The notes below the pieces were generated by a model. It was not told the DNA's origin and searched no databases. It saw only the letters and a program-made list of their open reading frames with translations. DNA of 53,727 nucleotides, taken from Burkholderia catarinensis (lineage in GTDB: Bacteria > Pseudomonadota > Gammaproteobacteria > Burkholderiales > Burkholderiaceae). The translations under genes were made by a program, and so were the position numbers. The DNA lies in contig NZ_MDEQ02000039.1 in NCBI RefSeq assembly GCF_001883705.2, positions 1 to 53,727 of the forward strand. Direction: 5' to 3'. This document shows, piece after piece, positions 7,441 to 15,864 of the stretch. Positions within the stretch are counted from its first letter, which is position 1, and each line of letters begins with the position of its first letter.

Positions 7441-8102
7441 TGTTGAGTTCCATGCAATCCTGACCCAGGATTTCCATCGAATATTGGCCCACCCTCTTTG
7501 TGAGCCGAGCAGCTCACGTTGTGGATAAGTTCTTGGTCTTCTCCTTTCTTGCTGAGGTGGCAACAGCCGGCTGAGCCGAGCTGTTTTTGAACCGGAAGCT
7601 GTCATTGCCAGTCTCCAGGATGTGGCAGTGGTGGGTCAGCCGGTCCAGCAGCGCAGTGGTCATCTTCGCATCGCCGAACACACTTGCCCATTCGCTGAAG
7701 CTCGGATTGGTGGTGATCACCACGCTGGTCCTCTCATAGAGCTTGGAGAGCAGGTGCAAGAGCAGAGCCCCGCCGGAGGCGCTGAAGGGTAAGTAGCCCA
7801 GTTCGTCGAGCACGACCATGTCGGCATACATCAGCCGATGCGCAATCTGTCCAGGATTTCCACTGGCCTTCTTCTGCTCGAGCGCATTGACCAACTCGAC
7901 CGTCGAGAAGAACCGAACCCGTCGGTGGTGACGCTCGAGGGCTTGTATTCCCAGCGGCGTCGCGATGTGAGTCTTGCCGGTTCCAGCCCACGTCAATCAC
8001 TCCTGTGCTCCTGCCACTAAAAGCAGCAGGTTAGGGTTATCACGTGGGTCAGTTTCAGATGGAAATTACCCGTGTAAGTGGGTCAGTTCTGCGTGGAAAG
8101 CA
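7441..8102 (-). mobile_element. Internally deleted IS21-family element
   Basis: Both ends are recognisable. The end at 7441 reads TGTTGAGTTCCATGCAATCC then TGACCCA; read from 8102 on the other strand the end is TGCTTTCCACGCAGAAC then TGACCCA. Each end also has a second internal repeat of the form ATTTCCATC...CCCAC. Between them only the istB C-terminal part is left, joined to what looks like the very start of istA (GTG ATT GAC GTG at 8000). A normal IS21 element is about 2.5 kb, so some 1.8 kb has gone. I see no target-site duplication (AATATC on one side, CCGGCA on the other). Confidence 0.8.
7514..7996 (-). pseudogene. istB: istB (IS21 transposition helper ATPase), N-terminally truncated
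   Basis: About 160 residues of the IstB AAA+ ATPase remain, starting at the Walker A motif (AGTGKTHIA). Later landmarks are the Walker B segment YADMVVLDELGYLP, the LLHLLSKLYERTSVVITTN sensor region and LLDRLTHHCHILE. Normal IstB has about 250 residues; the N-terminal ~100 that contact DNA and transposase are missing. No ribosome-binding site precedes the first ATG, and upstream sequence is the istA leader in another frame. It is therefore a dead remnant, though the P-loop itself is intact. Confidence 0.85.
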
Positions 8103-8199
8103 CCGGCATATGTTGAACTCGCCTAAGTTATTGATAAACCTGCTGTATCGGGCTGTGGCGTAGTCCAGCGAAGTGTGGTGCTAGAGTCATCCTGAAATA

Positions 8200-8224
8200 A
8201 AAAAGCCCGCTGCTTGAGCGGGCT
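8200..8224 (-). terminator. Rho-independent terminator of the cepI operon
   Basis: On the minus strand AGCCCGC, a seven-base loop and GCGGGCT form a stem followed by a run of T residues (complement of the A-tract at 8199-8204). It lies about 105 bp after the stop of the gene downstream of cepI. Confidence 0.8.
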
Positions 8225-8329
8225 GAATCCATGTTTGGAGACATGGAGGAGACAGACGTAAATGTAAGGGAAAACCCGAGGGTTTGCAAGGCCCTGTGGT
8301 ATCCGTGCAACTGGCTGCCGTTGCCGCGC

Positions 8330-9094
8330 TCACTTGCCGCCGGCCCGCGCGTGCGCCGCAAACGCGCTGAACCGCTCCTGCGCGACAGGCAGCGCGTACT
8401 TGTCGCGCATCTCCGTCTCGATCCATGCGCAGGCCTCGCGCGCACAGTCGGTCAGCGCGTGCCGTGTCGCGTGCCCGTCGATGTCGTAGACGAAGCGCAC
8501 GCCGACCTCATCGTCGGCAACTTGTCGTTCGAGCTGGTTGAGCTGCAATTGCGGCCCGTGCTGTTGCGACAGTGCGCGCAGCTCGTCGAAGTGATATTCG
8601 AGCCAGTCGGCGAAGAACAACGCGTCGCTGCGGCACGGCAGGCGGAAGGCCGCGCTGCGCGACGGGCGCGGCGCGGATTCGCCGGCCGTTGCGTGCGGTT
8701 CGCTGTCGGTGGCGATGGACGTGTCGACGGGCGCGAGCGGGTGCTGAATCTGCCGGTACGGTGCGTGGTCGCGCAGCGCATGCCACAGCAATTCGTCGCC
8801 GGCGGCGCCGGACGGCTGCATCGTCAGGTCGTGCCGGCCGTTGCCCGCCGGGGCAATGTCGCGGATCACGAGGCGCAGCGAGCACAGCGGCTCGTCCGCG
8901 ACCAGCAGCGTGGCCGCGCGCGGCAGCCCGCAGACGAGCGGCGCGGCGCCGGCGGCACGAAACACGAGCCCGCGGCGGTCGAGCCGCACGAGCGGCAGCG
9001 GCCTGGGAAACGACGGATAGGCGACCGCAATGCGGGCGCCGCTGGCGCTCGTCAACCCGGGCAACATCGCGCGAAAGACCTGAGACTGGTCCAC
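8330..9094 (-). CDS. Burkholderia-specific protein encoded downstream of cepI (BCAM1871-type)
   Basis: A 254-residue soluble protein with no signal peptide or membrane segment and no catalytic motif I can name. It follows cepI after 51 bp on the same strand and ends before a strong terminator, so it is the second gene of the cepI transcript. In B. cenocepacia the gene in this position (BCAM1871) is co-transcribed with cepI and enhances acyl-homoserine-lactone activity; the position and length here agree. The start is GTG with GGAGA seven bases upstream. The acidic, cysteine-containing N-terminal half and a C-terminal half with FFADWLEYHFDELRAL are the only descriptive features. Confidence 0.8.
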   Translation of the reverse strand: MDQSQVFRAMLPGLTSASGARIAVAYPSFPRPLPLVRLDRRGLVFRAAGAAPLVCGLPRAATLLVADEPLCSLRLVIRDIAPAGNGRHDLTMQPSGAAGDELLWHALRDHAPYRQIQHPLAPVDTSIATDSEPHATAGESAPRPSRSAAFRLPCRSDALFFADWLEYHFDELRALSQQHGPQLQLNQLERQVADDEVGVRFVYDIDGHATRHALTDCAREACAWIETEMRDKYALPVAQERFSAFAAHARAGGK

Positions 9095-9145
9095 GTTGGT
9101 TCTCCTTCGTTACGATGCCGCCCGGACCGAAACACGCGTTCCGGC

Positions 9146-9754
9146 TCAGGCGGCGATGGCTTGCCGGGCTGCCTGCCCCGGCTCGATTCCTAATGCCGCA
9201 AACGTTTGCGGATCGATATCGATCCAGCACGCGACCACCAGACGCCCGTCCACCTGCTTCGGCGGGCCTGCGCGGTGCGCGTGTATACCGATCCGGCGGA
9301 ACAGCCGCTCCATGCTCGCGAACGTCACGCCGATCAACTGCCGCGCGCCAAGCTGCGCCGCGCATTCGACGACCGCCGCGAGCATCGGGCGCACGGCCCA
9401 TTCGGCATTGCCCGGCCCGCCTTCGTCGTCGGTTGCCGCGAACCTGGACAGCTCCCAGACGGCGGCCGATTGCGGCAGCGGCATGTCTTCGGCGATCAGG
9501 TCGGCGAACAGCGACTTCAGCAGGTAAGGGCGCGTCGTCGGCAGCAGGCGCGCACATCCGCACATGTCGCCGCCGGCATTTCGCGCGAACACGTAGACGG
9601 TATCGTCGCGATCGAACTGGTCGCGCTCGAAGCTCTCGTTCGCCGATGGAAGCGCCCAACCGAGTTGTTCGACGAACACGCGGCGCCGATAGCGCCCGAT
9701 ATCCGCTGCAAGTTCGTGTGGTAACCGCCCTTCCTCGTGAACGAAGGTCTGCAT
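9146..9754 (-). CDS. cepI: Acyl-homoserine-lactone synthase CepI
   Basis: The 202-residue LuxI-family enzyme makes N-octanoyl-homoserine lactone from S-adenosylmethionine and acyl-ACP. Conserved residues are visible: R in RYRRRVFVEQLGW, the acidic residues in SFERDQFDRDDTVYVFAR, the R in CARLLPTTRPYLL, and E and R in WELSRFA. The protein reads as CepI of the B. cepacia complex along its whole length. The start MQTFVHEEGRL is the known one. A perfect cep box lies 64 bp upstream, so expression should depend on CepR. The enhancer gene follows in the same operon. Confidence 0.97.
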   Translation of the reverse strand: MQTFVHEEGRLPHELAADIGRYRRRVFVEQLGWALPSANESFERDQFDRDDTVYVFARNAGGDMCGCARLLPTTRPYLLKSLFADLIAEDMPLPQSAAVWELSRFAATDDEGGPGNAEWAVRPMLAAVVECAAQLGARQLIGVTFASMERLFRRIGIHAHRAGPPKQVDGRLVVACWIDIDPQTFAALGIEPGQAARQAIAA

Positions 9755-9817
9755 GGTGTCCTCGGATTTGTGTTTTTGTATGCGTGCATTACAGCGCGCG
9801 GCACGAGGAGGGTGTAA

Positions 9818-9833
9818 CTGGTAACTCTTACAG
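9818..9833 (-). promoter_or_regulatory. cep box (CepR binding site) of cepI
   Basis: On the minus strand the site reads CTGTAAGAGTTACCAG, the 16-bp imperfect dyad known as the CepR-binding site upstream of cepI in B. cenocepacia. It lies 64 bp before the cepI ATG, the right position for activation of the cepI promoter. Confidence 0.93.
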
Positions 9834-9965
9834 GTAGGGGGGCGTAAAGACGCCATTCGGGACGTGGTAACGGTTTCTTGATCGACGGGATTGAAAACCG
9901 CGCCGCTTTTGCTTATAAAGAGCGCCGGTATCTCGAAAATTGTCAGAGGAATGCGCTGCAGGTTG

Positions 9966-10409
9966 TCACTGGAGCGTCGGACCGGCATGATAGGCGTCGT
10001 TGCGCCCGAGCAAGGCCGATGCGACCGCGGCGGGCCAGTCGATGCAGGCGAGCCGCGCGGCGAGCGCGCCGGCCGTGCGGAACATGCCGATGTCGGTGCC
10101 CGTGGCGTCGACGGCCATGACGTTGCTGCGGACGTCGCCGCCCGCGATCACGAACGTGCCGGTCGCACGTTCGAGGTACCAGTCCCAGCCGACGGTCAGG
10201 TAAGGGGCGCCGGCACTGGCCGTGCGATGCCATTCGGTATAGCCGGCGAAACGTGCGTCGATCGCGTTGTCGCGCAGTTCCGCAAGCAGCGATGCATCGA
10301 GGCCGCTTGCGACATGGTCGAGCGCAAGCACGGCCAGTGCGCCTTCTGGCAGGCGCACGTAGCCGTCCGGGGACGGGCCGGGGACCGGGTGCAACAAAGG
10401 TGAAGTCAT
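9966..10409 (-). CDS. rsaM: RsaM-like regulator between cepI and cepR
   Basis: The 147-residue protein lies between cepI and cepR, on the cepI strand, exactly where B. cenocepacia carries its RsaM homologue (BCAM1869). RsaM-type proteins have a unique fold without a known DNA-binding motif and restrain acyl-homoserine-lactone production. Typical features are the tryptophan-rich middle (GYTEWHRTAS and LTVGWDWYLERATG) and GGDVRSNVMAVDATG. The gene sits 211 bp upstream of cepI. A lux-box-like dyad lies 36 bp upstream of its start codon, between it and cepR. Confidence 0.88.
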   Translation of the reverse strand: MTSPLLHPVPGPSPDGYVRLPEGALAVLALDHVASGLDASLLAELRDNAIDARFAGYTEWHRTASAGAPYLTVGWDWYLERATGTFVIAGGDVRSNVMAVDATGTDIGMFRTAGALAARLACIDWPAAVASALLGRNDAYHAGPTLQ

Positions 10410-10445
10410 GCGCGGAATGTATCAGCCTCGAATGGGTGCTGGCAC

Positions 10446-10461
10446 CTGACAAGTATGACAG
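10446..10461. promoter_or_regulatory. Putative second cep/lux box between rsaM and cepR
   Basis: CTGACAAGTATGACAG has the CTG-N10-CAG form and partial dyad symmetry of lux-type boxes. It ends 20 bp before the cepR ATG and starts 36 bp before the rsaM ATG on the other strand. Because cepR is known to be negatively autoregulated in B. cenocepacia, a site this close to its start would suit repression. Binding is inferred from form and position only. Confidence 0.55.
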
Positions 10462-10481
10462 CGGACGTTGTCGGAGAACGA

Positions 10482-11201
10482 ATGGAACTGCGCTGGCAGG
10501 ATGCCTATCAACAATTCAGTGCCGCGGAAGACGAGCAGCAGCTCTTCCAGCGGATCGCCGCCTATTCTAAGCGGCTGGGATTCGAATACTGCTGTTACGG
10601 CATTCGCGTTCCGATGCCCGTATCGAAGCCGGCGGTCGCTATCTTCAATACCTATCCGGACGGCTGGATGGCGCACTATCAGGCGCAGAACTACATCGAG
10701 ATCGATTCGACGGTTCGCGACGGCGCGCGCAGCACCAACATGATCGTCTGGCCGGACGCCGACCGGATCGACCCTTGCCCGCTATGGCAGGATGCGCACG
10801 AATTCGGGCTGTCGGTGGGCGTCGCGCAGTCGAGCTGGGCGGCCCGCGGCGCGTTCGGGCTGCTGAGCATCGCGCGCCATGCCGACCGGCTGACGTCGGC
10901 CGAGATCAACATGCTGACGCTGCAGACGAACTGGCTCGCGAACCTGTCGCATTCGCTGATGAGCCGCTTCATGGTGCCGAAGCTGTCGCCCGCGGCCGGC
11001 GTCGCGCTGACCGCGCGGGAGCGCGAGGTGCTGTGCTGGACGGCCGAGGGCAAGACCGCGTGCGAAATCGGCCAGATCCTCAGCATCTCGGAGCGGACGG
11101 TCAACTTCCACGTCAACAACATCCTCGAGAAGCTGGGCGCGACGAACAAGGTCCAGGCGGTCGTGAAGGCGATCTCGGCCGGGCTTATCGAGACACCCTG
11201 A
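10482..11201 (+). CDS. cepR: Quorum-sensing regulator CepR
   Basis: The 239-residue LuxR-family regulator has an N-terminal acyl-homoserine-lactone binding domain (about residues 1-165, with FEYCCYGIRVP, NTYPDGWMAHYQAQNY and DPCPLWQDA) and a C-terminal LuxR helix-turn-helix (about 172-235, LTAREREVLCWTAEGKTA then SERTVNFHVNNILEKLGA). With octanoyl-homoserine lactone it controls virulence, protease and siderophore genes. The start MELRWQDAYQQF gives the established length; a nine-codon upstream extension is possible but would overlap the putative box. It diverges from cepI and rsaM with 727 bp between the cepI and cepR start codons. Confidence 0.97.
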   Translation: MELRWQDAYQQFSAAEDEQQLFQRIAAYSKRLGFEYCCYGIRVPMPVSKPAVAIFNTYPDGWMAHYQAQNYIEIDSTVRDGARSTNMIVWPDADRIDPCPLWQDAHEFGLSVGVAQSSWAARGAFGLLSIARHADRLTSAEINMLTLQTNWLANLSHSLMSRFMVPKLSPAAGVALTAREREVLCWTAEGKTACEIGQILSISERTVNFHVNNILEKLGATNKVQAVVKAISAGLIETP

Positions 11202-11245
11202 CGTAGCGCGGGCGGCGGCGCCGAATACGGCTGCCGCCGTGCCGC

Positions 11246-11953
11246 TCACTCCATCATCGGCTCCGCTTCCTTCGCGGTCCAGCTCACGCTGGAAATGCTT
11301 TTCTCCATGCTCATCCGGCTCGCGATCTGCTCGAGTTTCTGCTGATCCTTCGGATGCAGCTTCAGCGTCGCGGTCACCTTCAGCCGGTCCGGCTGGTCGG
11401 CTACGTCCTCGCTCGTGAGGCTCTGGAAGGACAGCGGCTTCGCGTACATCGAGTTCGACAGCAGCGTGCGGATGTGCACTTCGTCGGACGTCAGGCAGAT
11501 CACGGTGATCTGGTATTCGCGTACGAGATCGGCGTTCGACACCGGCGTCGCGTTGATCGCCTGGCTGACACTGCGCAGCACCGTATTGGTGAGCAGCACG
11601 ACGCCCGTGCCGGCGAGCGCGGGCATGAAATGACCGGAGCCGGACAGCACGCCGACGGCGGCCGAGCACCACAGCGTCGCGGCCGTGTTGATGCCCTGGA
11701 TCGAGCCCTTGTCGCGCATGATCACGCCGCCGCCGAGAAAGCCGACGCCCGACACGACGTAGGCGGCGATCTGCGTGACGCCCGCGACGCCGTTGCCGGT
11801 CAGCACGCCGAGCGTGACGAACAGGCACGCGCCGCTCGCGACGAGCGTGATCGTGCGCAGGCCGGCCGTGCGCTGGCGCATCTGGCGCTCGAGGCCGATG
11901 GCGACGCCGCAGGCGAACGCGGTGAAAAGACGGAGTGCGAAATCGAAAGTCAT
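11246..11953 (-). CDS. MgtC/SapB family membrane protein
   Basis: The 235-residue protein has the MgtC N-terminal membrane domain: about four helices with GVAIGLERQMRQRTAGLRT, SGVGFLGGGVIMRDKGSIQGI and TAATLWCSAAVGVLSG, which are the family signatures. The C-terminal ~95 residues form a soluble ACT-like domain. MgtC proteins help intracellular survival and low-magnesium growth and modulate the F-type ATPase in other bacteria; the longer C-terminal type here cannot be assigned a precise role. The start MTFDFALR has an AGGAC site upstream. It converges with cepR, 44 bp apart. Confidence 0.9.
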   Translation of the reverse strand: MTFDFALRLFTAFACGVAIGLERQMRQRTAGLRTITLVASGACLFVTLGVLTGNGVAGVTQIAAYVVSGVGFLGGGVIMRDKGSIQGINTAATLWCSAAVGVLSGSGHFMPALAGTGVVLLTNTVLRSVSQAINATPVSNADLVREYQITVICLTSDEVHIRTLLSNSMYAKPLSFQSLTSEDVADQPDRLKVTATLKLHPKDQQKLEQIASRMSMEKSISSVSWTAKEAEPMME

Positions 11954-12260
11954 GGTTGTCCTGCCGTGCGAGGAGCGCATGCCGGCCCGCGTCGCCGCGG
12001 CGCAAGGCCGAAGGCGACGCGAAGGCAGCCGTCATCGCGCGGTACTGTACCGCGCGACTGCGTCATTCAGTGTGAAACGGTAGGCGTGCGGGCTCGCGGA
12101 ACGCGAGCCGGGGCAGGAGAACTGCGTCGGACAGGCGTTCAGGCGGCAAGCGGCGCACGCAACGGAGTGCTGCAACTGTCCACGATGGTTCCTGAAGGAA
12201 GAATGGGCGGCATTCTAGTGGGCGGCGCGCACATGCGTCAACCGCCCGGCGGCGGTTGCG
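11954..12260. other. Intergenic region between the MgtC gene and the efflux operon
   Basis: No gene is supported. It should contain the promoter of the MgtC-family gene. A perfect 8-bp inverted repeat GGCTCGCG / CGCGAGCC lies at 12091-12109 with a three-base loop; without a T-run it is not a clear terminator. Confidence 0.4.
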
Positions 12261-13805
12261 CTACTGCACCGAGCCGATTGTCCCCGTCGCGAGCGCGAGC
12301 GCGGCGGCCGCGGACAGCGCGCCGGCGTAGCTGTCGACCTCCGCGTTCCGGGCCGCGAGCAGCTGGCTTTGCGCGATCGTCGCATCGGTGACCGAGCCGA
12401 CGCCGTTCCGGTACGCGGTCAGCGCCGCATCGTAGCTCGTCTGCGCGGCATCGACGAGCGCCTTCGCGGCGTCGTGCGATGCGAGGCTCGTCTGCACGGC
12501 GTTCTGCGCGGCGACGACCTGGCGGACGGCTTCCTCCTTGGTCCGCGTGAGGCGCGCGGATGCGCTGTCCGCATCGTTGCGCGCCTGCATCAGCACGGCC
12601 GAGCGCAGGCCGCCGTCGTACAGCGGGATCGTCACGCCGAGGAACACGCCGCCGCCGTAGCGGCTGCCGTTCAGGTTGACGGTGGGTGCCTGGTCGCCGA
12701 TCGCGGGCAGCGCGGAGATGGCTGTGCCGCCGCTCGCATACGACGTCGACGCGGACAGGAATATCTTCGGCATGAACGCGGCTTCCGCGGCCTTGATCTT
12801 CGCGCGATTGGCCTTTTCGAGCGCAAACGCGCCCTGCAGGTCGGGGCGGCGCGCGATCGCGTCCGATACGATCGAATCGACCGACGAGCCGAGCGCGGGC
12901 GGCAGTGGCCGCTTCGGCAACGCGGCGATCGTCGGCTTCGACAGCGGCGAGATGCCGAGCGCGGAGACGAGGGCGAGGTAGCTGTCGCTCTCCGTGCCGT
13001 TCGCCTGCACGAGCGAGAGGTTGGCCTGCGCGCGGTTCTGCGTCGCCTGCGCGAGCTCGACGACCGTGCCGACGCCGTGCTTGAGCCGCGCGCGGGATGC
13101 GGCGAGGATCGCGTCCGCGTTCGCGAGGCCCTGCTGCGCGCTGAGTGCGCGCGAGCGTGCGGCTTCGTAGCGGTAGTACCCGACGGTCACGTCGTGGATC
13201 ACCTGCTGGTGCACGGCCGTGAACGCGACGTTCGACGCGATCGATGCCTGTTCGGCCGCTTCGACGCGCGCCGCGCGGCCGCCGAAATCGAACAGCAGCC
13301 ATTGCAGCGACAGCGCCGAGATGGTGCCGTGCGCGGTGGTGTCGCTCGATGAGTCGCCGAGTATCGTCGACGTCGAGCCGTGGCTCGTCTGATACGCGCC
13401 CATCGCCGTCGCCGACAGCTTCGGCAGGTAGGCGGTTTTGGCAAGGCCGACCGCGAGCGCTGCATTACGCGCATCGTTCCATGCGATGCGGGTCAGCGGG
13501 TTCGCCGATTCGGCGAGATCGATCAGCTCGGGCAGCGTGTACGCATGCGCGGAATCGAGCGCGGCCGGCGGCGAGACCGACGCGAGCGCCGGCGACGCGG
13601 GCAGCGTGTAGTCGTGCGCGCCTTGCGCGGACGCGCGCGGCGGGCCCGGCACGATGTCGCCCGCGGCCGACGTTTGAGGTTGCCACGGGCGGTCGGACGC
13701 CTCCGGCGCCAGATCGATCGACGACGTCGCGCAGCCGGCCAGCGCGACGGCGGTCGCGAGGGCGGCGGCGGCGATCGAGGCGGCCGGCGGTTCAGGTAGG
13801 CGCAT
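12261..13805 (-). CDS. mdtP: Outer-membrane efflux lipoprotein, NodT/TolC family (MdtP-like)
   Basis: The 514-residue protein begins with a lipoprotein signal peptide ending LAGC, then two outer_efflux repeats rich in alanine and helical coiled coil (e.g. LTRIAWNDARNAALAVGLAK, RARLKHGVGTVVELAQATQN, AYRNGVGSVTDATIAQSQLL). Such proteins form the trimeric outer-membrane channel of tripartite pumps. It is the last gene of a four-gene operon; its start overlaps the FUSC gene by 14 bp, which implies translational coupling. The gene order matches E. coli ytcA-mdtN-mdtO-mdtP. Confidence 0.9.
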   Translation of the reverse strand: MRLPEPPAASIAAAALATAVALAGCATSSIDLAPEASDRPWQPQTSAAGDIVPGPPRASAQGAHDYTLPASPALASVSPPAALDSAHAYTLPELIDLAESANPLTRIAWNDARNAALAVGLAKTAYLPKLSATAMGAYQTSHGSTSTILGDSSSDTTAHGTISALSLQWLLFDFGGRAARVEAAEQASIASNVAFTAVHQQVIHDVTVGYYRYEAARSRALSAQQGLANADAILAASRARLKHGVGTVVELAQATQNRAQANLSLVQANGTESDSYLALVSALGISPLSKPTIAALPKRPLPPALGSSVDSIVSDAIARRPDLQGAFALEKANRAKIKAAEAAFMPKIFLSASTSYASGGTAISALPAIGDQAPTVNLNGSRYGGGVFLGVTIPLYDGGLRSAVLMQARNDADSASARLTRTKEEAVRQVVAAQNAVQTSLASHDAAKALVDAAQTSYDAALTAYRNGVGSVTDATIAQSQLLAARNAEVDSYAGALSAAAALALATGTIGSVQ

Positions 13806-15864
13806 GAGGGACAGGCTCCTTCGGTGTGGCTTGACGGGCGGCTTCGGCGATGTGCGCGAGCCGCGTGTCGATCAGGTTCAGCAGCGCGTCGCGTGCGGGG
13901 TCGGTGGGGGCGGCGCTCGGCGGGGGGGCCGGCGGCGCGGGGGAATCCGCATGAGGCGCGGCTTCGTCGTCGTGCGGTTCGGCGACGCGCGCGAGACGCG
14001 CGTCGATTGCCGCGTCTCCCGGCGCGCGTTCGGCGAGCAGGAACAGCGGGCCTTCGAGCACGCCGAGTTCCGCGAGCGCGCGCCGCCGCGCGGCGAGCCA
14101 CGTGGCGGCCGGCCGCACCCACGACGGTTCGTAGTGGACCAGCCCGAGTTCCTGCGCGATCGCGCCGTGGCGCGCGAACGCTTCGGCCGCGAGCGCGCGC
14201 CGCTCGGCCGGCTGCCCGATCTGCACCAGGCGCCGCCACTGGTCGACCAGCGCCGCGAGCCCGGCGTCGATCTGCTTGCCGATGCTGACGGGCCAGATGC
14301 GCGTGAACACGAGATACACGACGACGTTGCCGAGCAGGATGCCGATCGTGCGATCGCGCGCGATCGTCAGGTCGAAGCCGGGGCCGGCGCCCTGGATCAC
14401 GCACAGGAAAAACGCGAACGCGATCTGGAAGCCGGTATACGCGATGCGCGGCGAGCCGAACGCGACCCACGCGGAGAGCCACGCGCCGGCGAACACCAGC
14501 GCCATCAGGTGGCCGACCGACGACAGCGACGGCACGACGAACACGAGCGCCGCGGTGCCGAGCAGCGCGCCGACCATGCAGCCGAAGATCCGCAGCGTGA
14601 GCTTCTCGACCGTCTCGGCCGTCGAGCCGAGCGACACGATGTAGCAGGTGACGACGCACGTATGGATGCCCGACCAGTCGAGCTGCGAGTACAGCAGGTA
14701 GCAGAAGATCGCCGCGGCGGTCGTCTTCAGCGCGTAGCGGATGTGGTCGGGATTGGTGCGCGCGTCCGGCAGGAAGAAGCCGCCGCGCGGCGCCGGCGGC
14801 GTGGCGGCTTCGGGGGCGGCAGGCGTTGCGGGGGCCGTTGCGTGCGCGTTGGGCGCGGCGGCCGTTGCCTCCGTCGTTGCATTGTCCGCTACGGCCGGTT
14901 CCGCGAAGCGCGTGATTGCCGCATGGAGATCCGCCGCGGCGATGCGCGCGAGCGGCGGCAGCGCGTCGATCGGCGGCAGCGCGAGCGTCACGTCGACCGG
15001 GTAGCCGCCTTGTTCGAGGATAGCCGCCATTTCGTCGAGCGTCGCGGCGATCGGTGCGGCGTACGCGTCGGGCAGCCGCGCATCCGGTTCGCGATCGGCC
15101 AGCGCGACGCCGACGAGCAGCGCGGTGCTCGATGCAACGGCCTGCCGCAATGCCGCGACGTCGGCGGCGGACGACGTGCCTTCGAGTTTCGACAGCTTGA
15201 GCCACGTGAGCAACTGCTTGTCGCCTTCGCGCAGGCTGGCATCGAACGCGTCGCGCGCGGTGTCGCCGCCTCGCAGCCGCTGCGCGGCGAGCCGCAACCG
15301 CTTCGCGAGCTGTGCGAGCGCGAGCTTGCGCGGCGACGGCGCGATCAGCAGGTTGACGACGATCGCGACGCCGACCGGGATCGCGATCGTCAGCCAGATG
15401 TAGAGCAGCGCGCGTGTGGCGGCTTCGCCGAACGGCGCGAGGCCGAGCTGGTCGAGCCCGAAGCCGACGATCATCGCGAGGATCGCGCCGACCGGGCGCA
15501 GCTTGCTGGCCGACGTCAGGTAGAGGAGGCCGACCGACAGCACGGCCATGCACGCGACCCGCAGGATCGAATAGTCGATGCTGAAGATCGCGATGCCGAG
15601 CACGAGCCCGATCACGATCGTGACGAGCACCAGCATCGCGGTCGCGAGCACGATGCTGGTCACGCGGTCGGCACGGATCAGGAAGAACACGACGTACGCG
15701 GAAAGCGCGGCTTCCGGCGTGCCGTTCGCGCTCGTGACGAGCGCGGTCAGCGCGCAGATCAGCGCGACCCGCACGGCGGTCGCCGTGCGGCCCGGAAACG
15801 GCGCGAGCAGTCGCAGGACTTCGCGCGGGCCCGGCGCGCGGACCTCAGCGGCAGGCAGTGCCAT
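13792..15864 (-). CDS. mdtO: FUSC-family inner-membrane exporter (MdtO/AaeB-like)
   Basis: The 690-residue protein has two blocks of membrane helices (about residues 25-165 and 355-500) separated by soluble regions, as in fusaric-acid-resistance/aromatic acid efflux proteins. The first block includes ALICALTALVTSANGTPEAA; the second includes AALVFVVPSLSSVGHLMALV. With the HlyD adaptor and the outer-membrane channel encoded on either side it would export toxic aromatic or similar small molecules. It overlaps the adaptor gene by 20 bp. The substrate is not determinable here. Confidence 0.9.
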   Translation of the reverse strand: MALPAAEVRAPGPREVLRLLAPFPGRTATAVRVALICALTALVTSANGTPEAALSAYVVFFLIRADRVTSIVLATAMLVLVTIVIGLVLGIAIFSIDYSILRVACMAVLSVGLLYLTSASKLRPVGAILAMIVGFGLDQLGLAPFGEAATRALLYIWLTIAIPVGVAIVVNLLIAPSPRKLALAQLAKRLRLAAQRLRGGDTARDAFDASLREGDKQLLTWLKLSKLEGTSSAADVAALRQAVASSTALLVGVALADREPDARLPDAYAAPIAATLDEMAAILEQGGYPVDVTLALPPIDALPPLARIAAADLHAAITRFAEPAVADNATTEATAAAPNAHATAPATPAAPEAATPPAPRGGFFLPDARTNPDHIRYALKTTAAAIFCYLLYSQLDWSGIHTCVVTCYIVSLGSTAETVEKLTLRIFGCMVGALLGTAALVFVVPSLSSVGHLMALVFAGAWLSAWVAFGSPRIAYTGFQIAFAFFLCVIQGAGPGFDLTIARDRTIGILLGNVVVYLVFTRIWPVSIGKQIDAGLAALVDQWRRLVQIGQPAERRALAAEAFARHGAIAQELGLVHYEPSWVRPAATWLAARRRALAELGVLEGPLFLLAERAPGDAAIDARLARVAEPHDDEAAPHADSPAPPAPPPSAAPTDPARDALLNLIDTRLAHIAEAARQATPKEPVPHAPT

